The notes under the pieces were generated by a model that did not search any database, was not told the DNA's origin, and worked only from the letters and a program-made list of their open reading frames with translations. Made by a program: the position numbers and the translations under genes. A stretch of DNA of 43,621 bases, taken from Spirochaetota bacterium. Its GTDB lineage: Bacteria; Spirochaetota; Spirochaetia; JABEVK01. Position 1 is the stretch's first letter. Each line of letters begins with the position of its first letter. Of this stretch, positions 42,928 through 43,621 are shown piece after piece. Location: NCBI GenBank assembly GCA_020049045.1, contig JAIFLN010000145.1:1-43621 (forward strand). The letters run 5' to 3'.

Positions 42928-43404
42928 TCAACGGCTCATAACTGAGATTTGCTGCAGTTCTTTGGGATCGAAGAGGCGATGAATATCAAGAATGATGAGG
43001 TAGCCGTCATCCCCCTGAACCACACCCTGGATGTACTCTGCCCCGATACCTGAGATAATCTGAGGGGGCGGTTGCACCTGATCCATTTCAATGGAAACAA
43101 CTCTGAGAACCTTGTCGATGATAATACCAATTTTCGTCCCATTGATGTTGATGATGATGGAACCCGAAAGGAGTTCGTCATCTTCACTCAGCTGAACCCT
43201 CTTGATATGAAACCGGCGATGGAGGTTGATGACAGGAACAATGTCTCCACGAAGGTTGAAAATTCCTTCCACATACGAAGGAGCGTTGGGAATAGGCCGG
43301 ATAGCTTCAACCTTCCAGATCTCATTCACATCCATGATGTCAATTCCGTACTGCTCGTTTCCCAGCTGAAAGGTCACAAGCTGTCTTTGGTTGTCTTTTT
43401 CCAC
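42928..43404 (-). CDS. cheW: Chemotaxis coupling protein CheW
   Basis: CheW links chemoreceptors to the kinase CheA. The 158 residues are a single CheW domain: VTFQLGNEQYGIDIMDVNEI, then PNAPSYVEGIFNLRGDIVPV, the hallmark region, and a C-terminal part with QGVVQGDDGYLIILD. The start is GTG at 43402-43404, six bases after GGAGG. It is the first gene after the rRNA operon and has its own promoter. It fits the motility theme of the window, although the flagellar run begins 12 kb away. Confidence 0.97.
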   Translation of the reverse strand: MEKDNQRQLVTFQLGNEQYGIDIMDVNEIWKVEAIRPIPNAPSYVEGIFNLRGDIVPVINLHRRFHIKRVQLSEDDELLSGSIIININGTKIGIIIDKVLRVVSIEMDQVQPPPQIISGIGAEYIQGVVQGDDGYLIILDIHRLFDPKELQQISVMSR

Positions 43405-43427
43405 CCCGAGCCTCCGTTACCAACTCT

Positions 43428-43456
43428 AGGATAACGGAGCAATCCTCAAAATGCAA
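43428..43456 (-). promoter_or_regulatory. Candidate promoter of cheW
   Basis: TTGCAT (43451-43456), 17 bases, TATCCT (43428-43433) on the minus strand, leaving a leader of about 17 bases with the GGAGG site. The -35 element is weak. Confidence 0.45.
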
Positions 43457-43498
43457 GTTCTGCAAAGAAGGGACCGTCACCCACAAGACAAAAAGAAA

Positions 43499-43521
43499 CG
43501 CCCCATCGGGAAGATGGGGCG
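43499..43521 (-). terminator. Intrinsic terminator of the rRNA operon
   Basis: A perfect 9-bp stem, CGCCCCATC and its complement, with a five-base loop, followed on the minus strand by TTTCTTTTTG. It stands 17 bases after the end of the 5S rRNA. Confidence 0.9.
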
Positions 43522-43538
43522 TAATGGAATAAAAAGAA

Positions 43539-43621
<83 letters not shown>

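Overview
This window comes from a spirochaete (phylum Spirochaetota), probably a free-living or Treponema-like lineage of mid-range GC. Three things show this. The gene order runs from a division/cell-wall cluster through dprA, xerC and hslVU straight into the flgB flagellar operon, an arrangement known from Treponema and Borrelia. The flagellar set includes the spirochaete proteins FlbB and FliY (instead of a short FliN). FlgE carries Lys165, Cys178 and Asn179, the residues of the lysinoalanine hook cross-link described in Treponema denticola. All genes but one lie on the minus strand, so the window reads functionally from right to left.

Right end (about 43.6 to 36.5 kb, minus strand). The 3' part of a 5S rRNA and its terminator close an rRNA operon. 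Next come cheW from its own promoter, a DegT-like protein lacking the PLP lysine, NAD kinase, recN, an unrecognised helical protein, a membrane-anchored beta-propeller protein and a secreted M23 (LytM) protein without metal ligands. The beta-propeller gene has a good promoter whose predicted start point falls on its ATG.

Glycan region (36.5 to 31.7 kb). The only plus-strand gene encodes a GH57/DUF3536 protein whose catalytic glutamate is replaced by histidine. It is divergent from a minus-strand pair, a DUF4912 protein followed by an apparently intact GH57 alpha-glucan branching enzyme.

Division and flagellar run (31.6 kb to 1). A sigma70 promoter overlying four 10-bp MraZ boxes starts a run of 35 same-strand genes that overlap or nearly touch: mraZ, rsmH, ftsL, murF, mraY, ftsW, ftsQ, ftsA, ftsZ, xerD, dprA, xerC, hslV, hslU, then flgB, flgC, fliE, fliF, fliG, fliH, fliI, fliJ, flbB, fliK, flgD, flgE, fliL, fliM, fliY, fliO, fliP, fliQ, fliR, flhB and flhA (cut by the window edge). 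No intrinsic terminator is seen inside it. Sigma28-like sites lie before flgB and before fliL. The flbD-motA-motB block usual between flgE and fliL is absent, as are murE, ftsI, murD, murG and murC from the division part.

No gap exceeds 300 bases; the largest (31537 to 31748) holds the mraZ promoter and boxes. I saw no tRNA, CRISPR array, transposase or prophage gene. A palindromic CACAGAGG-type element sits between fliG and fliH. Starts were re-chosen from ribosome-binding sites for fliQ, fliP, fliO, fliL, fliK, flgB, hslV, ftsA, ftsQ and mraY.
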